Shown: one piece after another, positions 19,629 through 22,184 of the stretch | How positions within the stretch are numbered: the first letter of the stretch is position 1 | Layout of the letters: every line of letters begins with the position of its first letter | Origin: Cladosporium sp. IMV 00045 | Taxonomy: Eukaryota; Ascomycota; Dothideomycetes; Cladosporiales; Cladosporiaceae | DNA: 22,184 nt | Assembly (NCBI GenBank): GCA_001931905.2 | Contig: MSJI02000426.1 | Span: 1 to 22,184 of the forward strand | Direction: 5' to 3' | Notes under the pieces: generated by a model | The model's input: only the letters and a program-made list of their open reading frames with translations | The model's database searches: none | Told to the model about the DNA's origin: nothing | Program-made: the position numbers and the translations under genes

Positions 19629-21932
19629 ATGGGACTACCGGCACGCAACAAGAGTCTAACATGCAGTCTCCACCACCAAGTCATAAAATCGTTGCGCCAG
19701 GCTTGTCAGTTTGCCGGTGACTCCGTGCAACCGGACGGCCACTGGTGCGGAGAATTAAAGTCCAACTGCACTATCACAGCCGAGTATGTTTTCTTGTTAC
19801 AAGCACTTCAACATCAGCGATTGGTCACAGATAGGGACGCCCTCTGTCGATATCTACTTTCTGAGCAGAACGAAGATGGTTCATGGAGCAATGCTCCTGG
19901 TGAGCCCGGGAACGTTTCTACGTCGACGGAAGCTTATCTTGCATTGAAAATACTTGGCCAGTCACTCGAGCAATCTGTAGGCATGGAGAGAGCTCAGAGA
20001 TGGATCACCACCACAGGCGGCGGTATTGAGAACGTCAGAGTGTTCACAAGAATATACCTTGCAACCTTCGGCTTGCTTCCTTGGACAGCTGTGCCTGAAC
20101 TCCCGGCGGAATTGATCTTCATGCCTGCTTCGGCTCCGATCAACATCTACACTTTATCCTCATGGGCTAGAAGTACCGTTATTCCCCTTCTTGTGGTCTG
20201 CCATCACACGCCTATCTTCGCTCTGCCAAACGGCTCGTCGCCCTCGAACGACTTCCTAGACGAACTCTGGTGCGCCCCAGCGCAAAAGAACGTACCCTAC
20301 CACAAAGGTGTTCTTAGCATTCTAACGGATGGCGACTACACTGCCTCGACGTTCGCGGCAATTGACAACGCACTGAAGACTCTTGGAGGGCTCAGGTATT
20401 ACAACCCCCTACGAAGGATCGCCATCAACCGCTGCATGGAGTGGATCATCTCGCACCAAGAGACCGCTGGCGATTGGGCAGGAATCTTTCCACCGATGCA
20501 CGTTGGAACATTGGCATATATCTTAGAGGGCTACGACAAGGAAGACGGACGAGTGCGTCGTGCTCTCTCCGCTATCGAAGATTTTGCATGGCAAGACGAC
20601 AATGGCAAACGCATGCAAGCTTGTGTAAGCCCGCTCTGGGATACAGTGCTCATGTCAATTGCACTATCTGGAATACCGAATGAAGTCACCACTATGCCCT
20701 GGTGCCAGAAAGCGAAGAGCATGCGCAAAGCTGGACTGGACTGGGTCAAGGCCCGACAACTTCTTGAGAATCACGGAGACTGGCGTGTCTATCGACGGTT
20801 GCTGGCTCCCGGTGGCTTCAGTTTCGAGTATCATAATACTTGGTATCCGGACGTTGACGATACTTCTGCAGCCATCATAGCCTTTCTCAAAGACGACGGT
20901 TCTGCATTGACTAGCCCACATGTACTAGACGCAGTCAAATGGGTTCTCGGAATGCAGAATAAAGACGGGGGATGGGCCGCGTTTGATGTGGAGAACGACA
21001 AACTCTTTCTTAACAAGATTCCTTTCTCTGATATGGATAGCCTCTGTGATCCATCCACATCTGACATTGTTGGCCGTGTTCTGGAAGCATTTGGACTGTT
21101 CATGCTGCTTGCTTCGGAAAAAGGATCATGCCGCGACCCCCAAATTGACGGGCTGGTGAAACGAATTCATGACGCTTGTCAACGTGGGATAGCCTTTTTG
21201 GCTAAGACGCAGACGATCTGCGGAGCGTGGTACGGGAGATGGGGAGCAAACTACATTTATGGAACATGCAATGTGCTTTCTGGTCTCGCGTACCACTATT
21301 CCCCCGACGCAGACACCAAATGCGAGTCGGCCCATACAAGCACGAGCAGCATCACGCGAGGAAATGTTGCCACGATGATAAAAAAGGCGTTGCGCTTTCT
21401 GATAGATTCTCAGAACGAAGACGGCGGTTGGGGCGAGTCACTTCAGACCTATCAGTTTGAGACGATTACTCGCCACAACTGGATGGATCTCCGCAAACTA
21501 CTTCACGCCCCTTCAGCACCATCTCAAACGGCCTGGGCGCTCATGGGTCTTCTGCCATATCTTTCCACGTCCCATCCAGCGATTGATCGAGGAACCCGGC
21601 ATCTCGTTTCCACTCAGTCGGTGTCAGGCTTGAGATCTGCTGAGAACACCCGCAGCAGGAACGGGGCTGATCCACAACATCCAGGGCGTTGCTTCAAGAG
21701 TGAAGCAGTTGAGCCCTGTGCTACAAGCCCGGACGATCACAACTCAGAAAATTTTGTCCCTGCTCTGACATGGTCGACGGAAATTTTCACAGGTACTGGG
21801 TTTCCGAACCATTTTTACCTTGGTTACACTTTTTACAGTCACTATTTCCCTATGATGGCTCTCAACGAATATTTGCGTGTCAAATCACAGGAGGACGAAG
21901 GGATCAAGTGCAATATCATGCCCGTTGACTAA
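19629..21932 (+). CDS. Squalene-hopene cyclase, bacterial type
   Basis: Class II triterpene cyclase predicted to cyclise squalene directly into a hopane-type product at a membrane surface. One uninterrupted exon encodes 767 residues. The catalytic acid motif D408-V-D-D411 lies in WYPDVDDTSA, preceded by PGGFSFEYHN. This DXDD form is that of squalene-hopene cyclases; oxidosqualene cyclases such as lanosterol synthase have DCTAE. Several QW motifs are present (QPDGHW, QNEDGSW, QNKDGGW, QNEDGGW), as are SSWARSTVIPL and GAWYGRWGANYIYGT. The C-terminal FTGTGFPNHFYLGY and HYFP are family signatures. About 45 extra residues interrupt the last QW-like region, between TQ and TWSTEIF. The only in-frame ATG upstream of conserved sequence is at 19629, with A at -3 and G at +4. 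The lack of introns contrasts with every other gene here and fits the accepted bacterial origin of fungal squalene-hopene cyclases. It is divergent from the P450, suggesting hopanoid biosynthesis. Confidence 0.96.
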   Translation: MGLPARNKSLTCSLHHQVIKSLRQACQFAGDSVQPDGHWCGELKSNCTITAEYVFLLQALQHQRLVTDRDALCRYLLSEQNEDGSWSNAPGEPGNVSTSTEAYLALKILGQSLEQSVGMERAQRWITTTGGGIENVRVFTRIYLATFGLLPWTAVPELPAELIFMPASAPINIYTLSSWARSTVIPLLVVCHHTPIFALPNGSSPSNDFLDELWCAPAQKNVPYHKGVLSILTDGDYTASTFAAIDNALKTLGGLRYYNPLRRIAINRCMEWIISHQETAGDWAGIFPPMHVGTLAYILEGYDKEDGRVRRALSAIEDFAWQDDNGKRMQACVSPLWDTVLMSIALSGIPNEVTTMPWCQKAKSMRKAGLDWVKARQLLENHGDWRVYRRLLAPGGFSFEYHNTWYPDVDDTSAAIIAFLKDDGSALTSPHVLDAVKWVLGMQNKDGGWAAFDVENDKLFLNKIPFSDMDSLCDPSTSDIVGRVLEAFGLFMLLASEKGSCRDPQIDGLVKRIHDACQRGIAFLAKTQTICGAWYGRWGANYIYGTCNVLSGLAYHYSPDADTKCESAHTSTSSITRGNVATMIKKALRFLIDSQNEDGGWGESLQTYQFETITRHNWMDLRKLLHAPSAPSQTAWALMGLLPYLSTSHPAIDRGTRHLVSTQSVSGLRSAENTRSRNGADPQHPGRCFKSEAVEPCATSPDDHNSENFVPALTWSTEIFTGTGFPNHFYLGYTFYSHYFPMMALNEYLRVKSQEDEGIKCNIMPVD

Positions 21933-22184
21933 GATTACATTTATTGTATGACAGTTGAATGTATTTGTTATTGTCTGTTCATAAGAACGTGGAAATGTTA
22001 GAAGGCTTCCCCACCTCAGGCACGGACACACCTCAGGCACGCTTGACGGGCCCGGTGTCAAGGAGCTCCTACTACTCGTAACTCACACACTAATGGCTCA
22101 ATACGGTTGAAAACATATCATCAGGAAGTTACAGTACTAGTCTACAAGTCTGCGACAGTTTCATGTTCTAAATCGAGCTGGTCG
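21933..22184. other. 3' flank of the cyclase to the window edge
   Basis: No gene is supported in these 252 bp. They contain a 13-bp direct repeat (separate entry). A minus-strand frame open from the right edge to a stop at 22142-22144 is only 13 codons long and cannot be judged. Confidence 0.6.
22012..22041. repeat. 13-bp direct repeat CACCTCAGGCACG, two copies
   Basis: CACCTCAGGCACG occurs at 22012-22024 and again at 22029-22041, a period of 17 bp. It lies about 80 bp after the cyclase stop codon. It may be a small local duplication; no function is apparent. Confidence 0.55.

Noticed and set aside
22142..22184. Possible C-terminus of an off-window minus-strand gene (13 codons to a stop at 22142-22144)
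   Set aside because: Too short to distinguish from chance.

Overview
This window looks like nuclear DNA of a filamentous ascomycete (Pezizomycotina; Dothideomycetes is a guess). Nine of the ten genes I recognise carry short introns of 49-74 bp, 24 in all. Typical features are GTATGT/GTGAGT-like donors and CTAAC-like branch sites. The proteins belong to families typical of filamentous fungi: a Zn2Cys6 regulator with a fungal-specific middle domain, a fungal rhodopsin-like membrane protein, and a choline/GABA-type APC permease. All gene models were spliced by hand from reading frame, GT-AG signals and family continuity.

Left module (1-10239) looks like an aromatic-compound cluster. From left to right it holds a Zn2Cys6 transcription factor (minus, C-terminus cut by the window edge), a dienelactone hydrolase-like/SnoaL-like fusion protein (minus), a classical short-chain dehydrogenase (plus, divergent from the hydrolase), an FMO-type flavin monooxygenase (plus) and an intradiol ring-cleavage dioxygenase of the hydroxyquinol 1,2-dioxygenase type (plus). 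Together they could oxidise an aromatic substrate, cleave its ring and process the product under the local regulator. The substrate cannot be read from the sequence.

Middle (10240-16765) carries genes with no obvious link to either module. They are mitochondrial chaperonin HSP10 (minus), with a perfect three-unit heat-shock element upstream, a seven-helix fungal rhodopsin-like protein (minus), about 1.8 kb without a recognisable gene, and a six-exon APC-family permease (plus).

Right module (17071-21932) is a divergent pair: a cytochrome P450 (minus) and a bacterial-type squalene-hopene cyclase (plus). The cyclase has a DVDD motif and no intron, which fits acquisition from bacteria. The pair suggests an oxidised hopane-type triterpenoid, similar in logic to the fumihopaside pathway of Aspergillus fumigatus. 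Their shared 0.9-kb intergenic region holds a short palindrome with an extra direct copy (GTTTCC-N7-GGAAAC-N5-GGAAAC) and an unrecognised small reading frame. Further pathway genes may lie beyond the right edge.
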